Source of the DNA: Sphingobacteriales bacterium
GTDB lineage: Bacteria > Bacteroidota > Bacteroidia > Chitinophagales > JADIYW01
Reading direction: 5' to 3'
Length of the DNA: 64,000 bases
Assembly: GCA_016721245.1 (NCBI GenBank)
Contig: JADKIQ010000003.1
Location: 320,501-384,500 of the forward strand
Shown: piece after piece, positions 17,835 to 25,891 of the stretch
How the letters are laid out: each line of letters opens with the position of its first letter
Position numbering within the stretch: position 1 is the first letter of the stretch
Translations under genes and position numbers: made by a program
The notes under the pieces: generated by a model
Databases searched by the model: none
Seen by the model: only the letters and a program-made list of their open reading frames with translations
What the model was told of the DNA's origin: nothing

Positions 17835-17869
17835 AATTGTTAATTGTACATCGTTAATCGTTCATTATT
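17835..17869. repeat. 7-bp periodic tandem repeat (5 units) between convergent genes
   Basis: Heptamers AATTGTT, AATTGTA, CATCGTT, AATCGTT, CATTATT. The array lies between the ends of def and the minus-strand CarboxypepD-like gene and reaches into the latter's stop codon. Unlike most arrays here, it is not upstream of a start. Confidence 0.7.
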
Positions 17870-18488
17870 TCTTCTTCTTTTTAGCCTTAATATCTTTGAT
17901 AAATCTGGCCCATGCAAACGGATCCGTTAAAGAAATGCCCGGACGCTGATTGCCGTTTCTGTTGTAATAGTAACCTACCTGCGATTGTACATACTGGCTG
18001 AAATTTTCTTTTCCGTCGAAATTCGTTTTCTTGGAAATCTCATCCGTCAGAATAGACTGCTCAATCGTATTTTGTGCCAGTTCCTGTAGATTATCAGGAA
18101 TATTCAGATTCACCATCGCTTGTCGCAACTGAGTTGGTGTCGGTAGTGGCCGGATCGTAACGCCTTTCAGTTCATATAAATCTCTTTCCAATCCAATTTC
18201 TTTGGTAAAAGAACTGGTTTCCAAATCCGTAGGAATGGCTACCTTAAATGTTTTATATCCAAGGGATTTAACTAAAACAGTATCCCCCTTTCCGGCAGCA
18301 AATGTGAAGAATCCGTCATATCCTGTGATGGTACCGCGGTTCTCATTTTGAATGTATACAGCACAAAGCGGAACTACCGCACCGGTTTCCGCATCACGCA
18401 CAAAACCGGAAAATTGAATAATGTCTTTGGCACTTACCGCGAATAAACACAGGCAATTTATAAGGAAAACAGTAACTAATTTCTTCAT
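17865..18488 (-). CDS. Exported CarboxypepD_reg-like domain protein
   Basis: The start at 18488 (MKKLVTVFLINCLCLFAVSA, a signal peptide) is preferred to an in-frame one at 18518, because a perfect -7 box lies between them. The mature protein opens with a carboxypeptidase-regulatory-like beta-sandwich: GFVRDAETGAVVPLCAVYI, then GTITGYDGFFTF. This domain usually occurs in TonB-dependent receptors and surface proteins. Here it is followed by about 100 unassigned residues and a Lys-rich end. Probably periplasmic or surface-exposed; function unknown. Confidence 0.8.
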   Translation of the reverse strand: MKKLVTVFLINCLCLFAVSAKDIIQFSGFVRDAETGAVVPLCAVYIQNENRGTITGYDGFFTFAAGKGDTVLVKSLGYKTFKVAIPTDLETSSFTKEIGLERDLYELKGVTIRPLPTPTQLRQAMVNLNIPDNLQELAQNTIEQSILTDEISKKTNFDGKENFSQYVQSQVGYYYNRNGNQRPGISLTDPFAWARFIKDIKAKKKKK

Positions 18489-18503
18489 TTGGATATATCT
18501 TAC

Positions 18504-18511
18504 CAAAATTA
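18504..18511 (-). promoter_or_regulatory. -7 box (TAATTTTG) of the CarboxypepD-like gene
   Basis: The minus strand carries a perfect TAnnTTTG match 15 bases before the ATG at 18488. It decides the start of that gene. Confidence 0.6.
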
Positions 18512-18594
18512 ATACCAATATTTGGTTAATACTACACTTTACAATATTATAATGTTTTTTAACAACCTCTTAGGAGGAAACGGCTATTTTAATT

Positions 18595-18602
18595 TAACTT
18601 TG
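18595..18602 (+). promoter_or_regulatory. -7 box (TAACTTTG) of the dipeptidase-dnaG unit
   Basis: A perfect TAnnTTTG match 50 bases before the dipeptidase ATG at 18653. Because dnaG follows closely, this promoter probably serves both genes. Confidence 0.6.
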
Positions 18603-18652
18603 CGATATTCAACAATTTTACCATTTTTATTCATACTACAATCATTGAAAAT

Positions 18653-20041
18653 ATGGATTATATCAAAGAAACAATCGAACTGAATAAAGAACGTTTTGTA
18701 CAGGAACTTATTGACTGGCTGAAGATTCCATCGGTTTCTGCCGACCCGAAATTTAAAGAAGATGTACTGAAAGCTGCGGATTATCTTAAAAACCAGTTTA
18801 CACAGGCAGGCATGGAAAATGTGCAGTTATTGCCCACCAAAGGCTATCCGGTGGTGTATGCAGATAAAATTACAGACCCGTCTAAGCCTACCGTGCTGGT
18901 ATATGGCCACTATGATGTGCAGCCCGCCGATCCTTATGAATTATGGACATCTCCGCCCTTTGAGCCCGTGGTGAAAACCACCGAAGCACATCCGCAGGGC
19001 GCTATTTATGCGCGCGGTGCCTGTGACGATAAAGGACAGGTATATATGCATGTGAAAGCACTGGAAATGATGCTGTCCAACCAGGATTTGCCTTGCAACA
19101 TCAAAGTGATTATAGAAGGGGAAGAGGAAGTGGGTTCTGCCAATCTGGGCAATTTTCTCACGGAATACAAAGAGAAACTTAAAGCGGACGTCATCCTGAT
19201 TTCAGATACGGGTATCATCAACAACGAAACGCCTTGCATTACCAACGGTTTGCGTGGTTTGTGCTATATGGAAGTAGAAGTGGTGGGACCTAACCGCGAT
19301 TTGCATTCCGGTATCTATGGCGGCGGTGTGGATAATCCATTAAATGTATTGTGTAAATTAATAGGTTCGTTAAAAGACGATAATGGACATATAACTGTGG
19401 AAGATTTTTACGGTGATGTGATTGAATTAAGCGAAGAAGAGAAAAAACAAATCAATTCCGTACCGGTAACGGTAGCAGAGTTTGAGCAGAGCATCGGCTT
19501 GCCGAAATCATACGGAGAACAAGGCTATACTTTACTGGAACAGCTAAGTATTCGTCCGACGCTGGATGTGAACGGCATCTGGGGCGGCTATATTGGCGAA
19601 GGCGCCAAAACGGTATTGCCGTCTAAAGCAAATGCAAAAATAAGTATGCGTCTGGTGCCCAACCAGTCGTCTAAAAAGATTGCAGAATTATTTACAAAGC
19701 ATTTTGAGAAAATTGCACCGAATACGGTAACGGTAAAAGTAACCGAACATCACGGTGGTGAGCCTTACGTAACGCCGATAGATTCCATCGAATATAAAGC
19801 GGCGGAACTGGCTTTGACGGAAACATTCGGTAAAAAACCACTCGCGATGCGCAACGGTGCCAGCATTCCAATTGTGGCTCTGTTTGAAGAAATATTAGGA
19901 TTAAAATCCGTGCTGATGGGCTTTGGTTTAGACAGCGATGCCATCCACTCACCAAATGAACATTACGGTTTGTTCAACTATTTCAAAGGCATTGAAACCA
20001 TTCCGTATTTTTATAAGTTTTATGCGGAATTGAAAAAATAA
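18653..20041 (+). CDS. M20 family dipeptidase (CNDP-like)
   Basis: A 462-residue cytoplasmic metallopeptidase. Metal motifs in order are VYGHYDVQPAD, RGACDDKGQ, EGEEEVGSANL and the late DAIHSPNEH. The catalytic Asp-Glu arrangement is that of the M20 family, subtype cytosolic non-specific dipeptidase, which cleaves small dipeptides with two zinc or manganese ions. No signal peptide is present. DNA primase follows after 24 bases with no visible promoter. Confidence 0.93.
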   Translation: MDYIKETIELNKERFVQELIDWLKIPSVSADPKFKEDVLKAADYLKNQFTQAGMENVQLLPTKGYPVVYADKITDPSKPTVLVYGHYDVQPADPYELWTSPPFEPVVKTTEAHPQGAIYARGACDDKGQVYMHVKALEMMLSNQDLPCNIKVIIEGEEEVGSANLGNFLTEYKEKLKADVILISDTGIINNETPCITNGLRGLCYMEVEVVGPNRDLHSGIYGGGVDNPLNVLCKLIGSLKDDNGHITVEDFYGDVIELSEEEKKQINSVPVTVAEFEQSIGLPKSYGEQGYTLLEQLSIRPTLDVNGIWGGYIGEGAKTVLPSKANAKISMRLVPNQSSKKIAELFTKHFEKIAPNTVTVKVTEHHGGEPYVTPIDSIEYKAAELALTETFGKKPLAMRNGASIPIVALFEEILGLKSVLMGFGLDSDAIHSPNEHYGLFNYFKGIETIPYFYKFYAELKK

Positions 20042-20065
20042 TTCAACAACTCAACAATTCAACCA

Positions 20066-22018
20066 TTGATCACCCGCGATACCATAGCAAAAATTCTCGA
20101 TACGGCTCAGATAGAAGACGTGGTGCGCGATTTTGTCAACCTGAAAAAAGCAGGCAGCCTGCTGAAAGGTAATTGCCCCTTCCATCAGGAAAAAACCCCT
20201 TCGTTTGTTGTCAACCCAAACAAAAATATTTTCAAATGTTTTGGCTGCGGCAAGGGCGGCGACAGCGTCAGTTTCATCATGGAACACGAGAAGTTCAACT
20301 TCCCGGAAGCACTGCGCTATCTCGCTAATAAATACCACATCGAAATTGAGGAAACACAGGTTTCCAATGAAGATAAACAAGTACAGGACGAAAAGGAAAG
20401 CTTGCTGATTGCCCTGAATTACGCGGCGAAGTTTTACCAGACACAACTTACAGAAACTGAAGACGGCAAAGCTATTGGCTTATCGTATTTCAAAGAACGC
20501 GGTTTCTTAGATGATACCATCAATACCTTTCAGCTCGGTTATTCGCCCGATAGTTACGACACCTTTTACAAACAGGCCGTCAAAGATGGTTACAGCGAAG
20601 AGATGCTGTTAAAGGCCGGATTAATCAAAGAAAAAAACGGCAAGCACTACGATTTTTTCCGCGACCGTGTGATGTTTCCGATTTTCAATGTTTCAGGAAA
20701 AGTAGTGGCCTTCGGTGGCAGGATGCTGAAGTCGGGCAAAACGGATAATCCAAATGTATACAATCCCAAATACATTAACACTGCCGAAACTGATGTGTAC
20801 CACAAAAGTCAGGTGTTGTACGGTATTTCGCACGCCAAAGCGGAAATACGCAAACACGATGTGTGTTATCTGGTAGAAGGTTATACCGATGTGATTTCCT
20901 TGTATCAGGCGGGCATCAAAAATGTGGTGGCTTCCAGTGGAACGGCACTGACCAAAGAACAGGTGCAGCTCATCAAACGCTTTACGCAGAACATGGTGAT
21001 TTTGTACGATGGCGATGCAGCCGGCGTAAAAGCGGCGTTGCGCGGACTCGACATTGTATTGGAGCAGGGACTGAATGTGAAGCTGGTATTGCTGCCGGAT
21101 AGCGAAGACCCGGATTCATTCGTGAAGAAAAATGGCACGGATGCCACGCTGGATTTTATACAAAAAAAGCAGCAGGATTTTATTCTGTTCAAGGCTACGC
21201 AAGGCATTGAAGAAGTAAAAAATGACCCGGTAAAAAAGGCGGAAGTCATCAAAGATATCGTTGAAAGTATTGCCAAAGTAGACGACAATATCAAACGTCA
21301 GTTATACATCAAACACTGCGCGGATATTGTGGAGGTACCGGAAAATATACTGGTGAATGAAACGAATAAAATCCGCACGCAGCAATTCAAAAAATCCAAA
21401 GAATTTAATCAGGAAGATGCGACGGCGATTAATGAGTATGTAAAAACGGACGTTGACCATTCGCAGCCGGAAGTAAGCAAAACACCGCCTTTATACCATC
21501 AGGAAAAAGATATTATACGCGTTTTGCTGGAGCACGGAGACCAGGAAATGAATGAAAAAGAATCGGTAGCGGAGCATATTATTTTTGAGCTGGTGGATGT
21601 AGAGTTTAAAACTGAAGTGTTTGGTAAAATCATTAAACTCTACATGGATGCGTACACGGATGAAACGCCGCTGGAAGAAGTAAAAAACCTCAATAACATC
21701 AGAGAAAATGATGTAAAAGATTGTCTGGTAGAGTTAATGTCATCACCTTACGAACTGAGTCCAAATTGGTTTGCCAAACACGAAATTGTGGTGAAAGACG
21801 CGAACCGTACCTATAAAACGGATGTGATTTCCGTGATGCAGCGTTTCCGGTATTTTAAGATGATGGAAGCCATTAAAATCCTGGACGAAAAAATAAAAAC
21901 AGCCGACCAGAGCGGCAATTTCGAGGAAATGATAGCCTCCATCATGAAAAAAATGGAATTGATGGAAGTGCGCAAACAACTCGCTAAAGAGATACAAACC
22001 GTCATTCATCCGCACTAA
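20066..22018 (+). CDS. dnaG: DNA primase
   Basis: A 650-residue primase. The N-terminal CHC2 zinc finger ligands are C37, H40, C58 and C61. The toprim core has LVEGYTDVISL and LYDGDAAGVKA, and the C-terminal half resembles the helicase-binding region. The start is taken as TTG at 20066, because no ATG lies between it and the in-frame TAA of the dipeptidase gene 24 bases upstream. The protein N-terminus (MITRDTIAKILDTA) matches the usual primase start. It makes RNA primers for the replisome. Confidence 0.95.
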   Translation: MITRDTIAKILDTAQIEDVVRDFVNLKKAGSLLKGNCPFHQEKTPSFVVNPNKNIFKCFGCGKGGDSVSFIMEHEKFNFPEALRYLANKYHIEIEETQVSNEDKQVQDEKESLLIALNYAAKFYQTQLTETEDGKAIGLSYFKERGFLDDTINTFQLGYSPDSYDTFYKQAVKDGYSEEMLLKAGLIKEKNGKHYDFFRDRVMFPIFNVSGKVVAFGGRMLKSGKTDNPNVYNPKYINTAETDVYHKSQVLYGISHAKAEIRKHDVCYLVEGYTDVISLYQAGIKNVVASSGTALTKEQVQLIKRFTQNMVILYDGDAAGVKAALRGLDIVLEQGLNVKLVLLPDSEDPDSFVKKNGTDATLDFIQKKQQDFILFKATQGIEEVKNDPVKKAEVIKDIVESIAKVDDNIKRQLYIKHCADIVEVPENILVNETNKIRTQQFKKSKEFNQEDATAINEYVKTDVDHSQPEVSKTPPLYHQEKDIIRVLLEHGDQEMNEKESVAEHIIFELVDVEFKTEVFGKIIKLYMDAYTDETPLEEVKNLNNIRENDVKDCLVELMSSPYELSPNWFAKHEIVVKDANRTYKTDVISVMQRFRYFKMMEAIKILDEKIKTADQSGNFEEMIASIMKKMELMEVRKQLAKEIQTVIHPH

Positions 22019-22157
22019 AAGCTGACAAAAGGCACAAAGAACCCGTATTTAGCTCTGTAACTATTAACTAATCACTAATAACTTCAGGAATAGGAACGAA
22101 TTTTGTAACTTCGCGGTTTAATCAGAGACAAATAGAGGTGAAATAATGAATGCTAAA

Positions 22158-22188
22158 ATTCATAATTCACAATTCATAATTCATAATT
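22158..22188. repeat. 7-bp tandem repeat (four units) before rseP
   Basis: ATTCATA, ATTCACA, ATTCATA, ATTCATA, then ATT. It ends ten bases before the rseP start. A shorter pair (ACTAATC, ACTAATA) lies at 22067-22080 in the same gap. Confidence 0.8.
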
Positions 22189-22198
22189 AAAGAAAAAC

Positions 22199-23575
22199 AT
22201 GCTATTATTTGCCATAGGCGGAACCGCTACCAAAGTTATCTTACTCATTTTAAGTTTATCTATTCTAATTGTGCTGCACGAATTAGGCCATTTTATTCCG
22301 GCAAAATTATTCGGTACACGAGTACATAAGTTTTATCTGTTTTTCGATTTCCTCTTCCCGTTTCCAAACGTTGCCAATTTTACCTTATTCAAGAAAAAAA
22401 TCGGTGATACGGAATACGGTCTGGGCTGGTTTCCTTTTGGTGGCTACGTGCAGATTGCCGGTATGGCAGATGAAACACAGGATGCGGAAACCCTGAACAA
22501 CAGTGAACCGCAGCCCTGGGAATTCAGAAGTAAACCGGCATGGCAGCGACTGATTATCATGATTGGCGGTGTTACCGTGAACATGGTTTTAGCGATGGTG
22601 ATTTTTTCCGGCTTACTATGGAAATACGGCGAAGAATTTTTGCCGATGAAAAACATGACTAACGGTATCATGGTGGTGGATTCTTTAGCCTATGAAATTG
22701 GTTTGCAAAACGGTGATAAAATCATTTCTATCGATCATCAGCCGGCAGGAAATTTTGAAGAGTTCCAGAAAGATTTAGTGCTGAACGAAGCTAAAAACAT
22801 TACGATAGAAAGAAACGGACAGCAGCAGGACATCAACTTTAAGGAAGGTTTCCTGTCCAAAATAATGAAACAGAAAAAAGCAGCCTTCATTTTACCGCGT
22901 GTACCCAGTGTGGTGGCGCAGGTACAGGACGCTTCCGGTGCTTCCAAAGCCGGCTTGAAAATAGGAGATAAGATAACGGCTATCAACAGCGTGCCGACGC
23001 CTTTTTACGATAATGTAAAAGATCAGATTACGGCAAATAAAGGCAAACAGATAGCAGTTACAGTAGACAGAAACGGACAGCCGATAGAGCTGAAAGGCGA
23101 AGTTTCCAAGGAAGGTTTGTTCGGTTTTGGCACACAATCTTATGCGGAAATTTTAAAAACGGAAAGAGTGAATTATAATTTTGCGGCAGCCATTCCGGCA
23201 GGTATTGAAAAATCATTCAGCACGCTGGGAAATTATTTCAAGAGTTTAAAAATGCTGTTTACTTCGAAAGAGGTGAAAGTAAAAGACAGTTTAGGCGGTT
23301 TTATTTCTATGGGTAAAATGTTCCCGGATACGTTTGACTGGGAGCATTTCTGGATACTGACCGCTACGATTTCCGTAATCTTAGCCTTTATGAATATCCT
23401 GCCGATACCGATGCTGGACGGCGGTTACGTCGTGTTTTTGCTGTATGAAATGGTGAGAGGAAAACCGGTGCCGGACAAAGTACAGCAATATGCACAAAGC
23501 ATTGGGATGTTCATTATTCTTGGGCTGTTGTTGTTTGCAAATGGTATGGATGTCATCCGCGCAATTTTTCATTAA
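22199..23575 (+). CDS. rseP: RIP zinc metalloprotease RseP (site-2 protease)
   Basis: A 458-residue inner-membrane protease. The first helix carries HELGH (27-31), the active-site motif; a later helix has MLDGGY, giving the third zinc ligand. Between them are two PDZ-type domains (about 140-210 and 225-305). The family cuts membrane-bound anti-sigma factors within the bilayer after a first cut, and also removes signal peptides. It precedes the tRNA-Leu gene. Confidence 0.95.
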   Translation: MLLFAIGGTATKVILLILSLSILIVLHELGHFIPAKLFGTRVHKFYLFFDFLFPFPNVANFTLFKKKIGDTEYGLGWFPFGGYVQIAGMADETQDAETLNNSEPQPWEFRSKPAWQRLIIMIGGVTVNMVLAMVIFSGLLWKYGEEFLPMKNMTNGIMVVDSLAYEIGLQNGDKIISIDHQPAGNFEEFQKDLVLNEAKNITIERNGQQQDINFKEGFLSKIMKQKKAAFILPRVPSVVAQVQDASGASKAGLKIGDKITAINSVPTPFYDNVKDQITANKGKQIAVTVDRNGQPIELKGEVSKEGLFGFGTQSYAEILKTERVNYNFAAAIPAGIEKSFSTLGNYFKSLKMLFTSKEVKVKDSLGGFISMGKMFPDTFDWEHFWILTATISVILAFMNILPIPMLDGGYVVFLLYEMVRGKPVPDKVQQYAQSIGMFIILGLLLFANGMDVIRAIFH

Positions 23576-23615
23576 AATAATATAGCATCTTCTTTCGGGA
23601 ATATGCTTTTTTAAT

Positions 23616-23623
23616 TATCTTTG
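23616..23623 (+). promoter_or_regulatory. -7 box (TATCTTTG) for the tRNA-Leu transcript
   Basis: A perfect TAnnTTTG match 92 bases before the mature tRNA 5' end. The transcript would carry a leader containing the 9-unit heptad array. Confidence 0.55.
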
Positions 23624-23646
23624 CAACCCGTTCTTTTAGAGTAAGC

Positions 23647-23709
23647 AGTGATTAGTGTCGTATCACGAGACTTAAGTCTCATGACTCACGACTTACTACT
23701 TACGACTAA
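23647..23709. repeat. 7-bp periodic tandem repeat (9 units) before tRNA-Leu
   Basis: The longest array of this kind in the window. Units in order: AGTGATT, AGTGTCG, TATCACG, AGACTTA, AGTCTCA, TGACTCA, CGACTTA, CTACTTA, CGACTAA. It also contains the 14-bp palindrome GAGACTTAAGTCTC (23667-23680). It stops six bases before the mature tRNA. Confidence 0.75.
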
Positions 23710-23715
23710 TGAAAT

Positions 23716-23795
23716 GCCGCGGTGGCGGAATTGGTAGACGCGCACGACTCAAACTCGTGTTCGCAAGAGTGTGGGTTCGATTCCCACCCGCGGTA
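23716..23795 (+). tRNA. tRNA-Leu (anticodon CAA)
   Basis: A full class II cloverleaf: acceptor GCCGCGG/CCGCGGT with a final G-U pair; the D loop contains GGTAGA; the anticodon stem CACGA/TCGTG holds loop CTCAAAC (anticodon CAA, reads UUG); then a long variable arm and the T arm GTGGG/CCCAC with TTCGATT. The discriminator is A at 23795. The 3' CCA is not encoded. Confidence 0.97.
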
Positions 23796-23809
23796 CAACT
23801 CTTTTTTAT

Positions 23810-23850
23810 AAATGCGATGTAAATCAATTGATTACATCGCATTTTTTGTT
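23810..23850 (+). terminator. Rho-independent terminator after tRNA-Leu
   Basis: A 13-bp perfect stem (AAATGCGATGTAA paired with TTACATCGCATTT) around a nine-base loop, followed by a T-rich tail. It starts 15 bases past the tRNA. Confidence 0.9.
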
Positions 23851-23927
23851 TTAGGGGTGGAGAGAGGGGCGGTATTTTTAATGATATTCATATTGAAAAT
23901 TTAGTTTTAAATATTTAAATTTGATAA

Positions 23928-24062
23928 TTAATAATTAGGGACAAAAAATTCAAAGCTGCAACAATTAGAAATGGGAAACCAATTAGCAGGGAATATAAAG
24001 TTGAAAAGACAAATTCTCGTGGCGGTGTAAAGTATAAATTACTTTTTTATACTTATATTTAA
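23928..24062 (+). pseudogene. Possible gene remnant (44 codons, no start)
   Basis: The frame between stops reads like the C-terminus of a real protein: DKKFKAATIRNGKPISREYK, then VEKTNSRGGVKYK and a hydrophobic end. It has no ATG, GTG or TTG start. I do not recognise the family. It may be the tail of a gene lost when the accessory DNA entered behind the tRNA. Confidence 0.35.
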
Positions 24063-24170
24063 GACAAGAGTTTGGATTTTTATTTATAAATTGTTAAAAA
24101 TTAACATTTAAACACACCTGATGAAAACTTTAAGACCACTTAAATTACTGATAAACAATAAATTATATAT

Positions 24171-24196
24171 TGTTTCCCTTATTTACGAGGGAAACA
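24171..24196. promoter_or_regulatory. Inverted repeat, candidate operator of the toxin-antitoxin operon
   Basis: Nine-base arms TGTTTCCCT and AGGGAAACA are separated by eight bases, ending 30 bases before the ATG at 24227. Position and symmetry fit a binding site for the DNA-binding partner of the toxin. This is inference. Confidence 0.5.
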
Positions 24197-24226
24197 TGTA
24201 AAAAGATATCAACAAAATTTTGAAAT

Positions 24227-25237
24227 ATGAAGGATTTAACAGTATCGGCAGTTGACCGTCAAAATATACTCAATAATAATAATGCCGTTGCAAATATTCA
24301 AATCTATTTAGGCATTACGGGGATGTTCTTTGAAGAAGAATATAGGTTTACAAGACAGCAAATAGCTGAATTCTATCTCATAGATAATTCTACTATTGAT
24401 AGATATTTGTCTCAACACCAGGATGAACTAAAGCATAATGGATACCTAAATTTGAAAGGCAAACAACTAAAAGCCTTTAAGCAAGAATTTGGCTGGATGT
24501 TGCAAGAAGGTGCAAAAGCACCACAATTAGGTGTATTTAATTTTAGAGCATTTTTAAACTTAGGTATGTTACTTACTGAAAGTGAAAAAGCAAAAGCACT
24601 TAGGGGTGCCATTCTTGATATTGTAATAGATACAGTCAACCAAAAATTAGGTGGCTCAACAAAATACATAAATCAAAGAGAAGAAGATTTTTTAATAGCT
24701 ATTGCCCGTGAACCTGCTTATAGAAAAGAATTTACTGAAGCATTAAACAAATATCTTGATATGGGTAACTACAAATACTCTGTTTATACTGACGCTATTT
24801 ATAAAGCTATTTTTCTTGAAAAGTCATCAGATTATAAAGAAATTTTAAAATTAGAAGAAAATGAAAATCCGAGAGAAACGATGTATTCTGAAGTATTGCG
24901 CTTGATTGCATCTTTTGAAGTGGGTATTGCAGATGCAATGAAGTTGAAATATAATGAACTAAATAGGAAGCTTACCCCTGGTGAATTAAATAGATTGATT
25001 GACGATTTTGCACAACAAAGATTTTGGATACCTCAAATAGAAGATGCAAGAAATAAAATGGCAAGCCGTGATTATGGATTAAGAAATATAATACACGATA
25101 GATTGAAACCTTATATTAACTGTTTAGATTCTGCTGATTATGATAGATTTTTAGGAGATAAGAGTAAAGATTTACTACAAAGAGTAATTGAAAATCCTGA
25201 ATTATTAGAGGTATTTAAAAGATTAAAAGATAGATAA
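24227..25237 (+). CDS. DNA-binding partner (probable antitoxin) of a Doc-type toxin
   Basis: A 336-residue protein. The N-terminus contains a helix-turn-helix-like segment (FTRQQIAEFYLIDNSTIDRY, about 43-62) similar to the start of RhuM-type proteins. The middle holds an ALRGAILDIVIDTVNQK segment and the HTKYINQREEDF-like block (KYINQREEDF). The stop is followed after one base by the Doc gene. I recall this protein type next to Doc toxins in other Bacteroidota. It is far larger than the 73-residue Phd antitoxin of phage P1, so the neutralising part may be only a segment. Composition is more AT-rich than the flanks. Confidence 0.65.
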   Translation: MKDLTVSAVDRQNILNNNNAVANIQIYLGITGMFFEEEYRFTRQQIAEFYLIDNSTIDRYLSQHQDELKHNGYLNLKGKQLKAFKQEFGWMLQEGAKAPQLGVFNFRAFLNLGMLLTESEKAKALRGAILDIVIDTVNQKLGGSTKYINQREEDFLIAIAREPAYRKEFTEALNKYLDMGNYKYSVYTDAIYKAIFLEKSSDYKEILKLEENENPRETMYSEVLRLIASFEVGIADAMKLKYNELNRKLTPGELNRLIDDFAQQRFWIPQIEDARNKMASRDYGLRNIIHDRLKPYINCLDSADYDRFLGDKSKDLLQRVIENPELLEVFKRLKDR

Positions 25238-25238
25238 T

Positions 25239-25673
25239 ATGGCATTTGCGTATTTTGACACAACTCATGCCATTGCTGTGCATGATGCAATTATAAACGA
25301 ATCAGGTGGTTTGCATGGTATTGCAAAACATGGGCAGTTAGATTCCGTATTTGATTTTGTTCAGAATGATATGTATTATCCAGAAATTGAAGATAAGATT
25401 ACCTACCTTTTCTTTGCAATAAATACTGGACATTGTTTTACTGATGGAAATAAAAGAGCATCTATAGCCTTATCAGCCTATTTTTTAGAACTAAATAATT
25501 GTGTTTTCAGGGTAGAACGTTTTATTGCAGAAATGGAAAATATAGCTGTAGATGTTGCAGACAATAGAATAGATAGGGATTTGCTTTTTGAAATTATTAA
25601 TTCAATAATTTATGAAGACGATTATTCAGAAGAACTGAAATTGAAAATTATTTATGCTAAAGGTTTTTTATAA
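25239..25673 (+). CDS. Doc (death-on-curing) family toxin, Fic fold
   Basis: A 144-residue protein. The Fic/Doc catalytic loop is HCFTDGNKR (H65-R73), matching Doc's HxFxDxNKR rather than the longer AMPylating Fic loop. The N-terminal HDAIINESGG and GLHGIAKHGQLDS segments are the Doc signature. Phage P1 Doc phosphorylates EF-Tu and halts translation; the same is likely here but not shown. It is one base downstream of the DNA-binding partner, so the two form an operon. Confidence 0.88.
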   Translation: MAFAYFDTTHAIAVHDAIINESGGLHGIAKHGQLDSVFDFVQNDMYYPEIEDKITYLFFAINTGHCFTDGNKRASIALSAYFLELNNCVFRVERFIAEMENIAVDVADNRIDRDLLFEIINSIIYEDDYSEELKLKIIYAKGFL

Positions 25674-25701
25674 ATTAACGGATTGCTAAAAACATTATTT
25701 A

Positions 25702-25842
25702 TTAGTTATTCATTTTAGAAGAATTAATATTTTCTAAAATTTGAAAATTTTTATTATCCAGTTTGCTATATAGTCTTAATGTCTTTTGATTTAAAGGAAT
25801 TAAATGAATAGTTCCTAATTCAGTTTGTTTGGTGGTTATATT
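25702..25842 (-). pseudogene. Possible gene remnant (46 codons, no start)
   Basis: On the minus strand a stop-bounded frame reads ITTKQTELGTIHLIPLNQKT, then LRLYSKLDNKNFQILENINS and a stop at 25702-25704. It looks like protein but has no early start codon and a TAG just upstream. Family not recognised. Together with the remnant at 23928 it brackets the toxin-antitoxin pair. Confidence 0.35.
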
Positions 25843-25891
25843 CTATAGTTTCTTAAAGTTATCTAGTAATGGATTTCTTTAAATCATCTCC

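Larger units (their letters stand above)
23851..24226. other. AT-rich gene-free stretch between tRNA-Leu and the toxin-antitoxin pair
   Basis: The first part shows nothing recognisable. A coding-like remnant is at 23928-24062, and a perfect inverted repeat at 24171-24196 just before the antitoxin-like gene. No copy of the tRNA 3' end that could be an attachment site was found by eye between here and 26.6 kb. Confidence 0.6.

Noticed and set aside
22199..23575. Possible sigma-E type regulatory operon around rseP
   Set aside because: No sigma factor or anti-sigma gene is adjacent, so regulation cannot be inferred.
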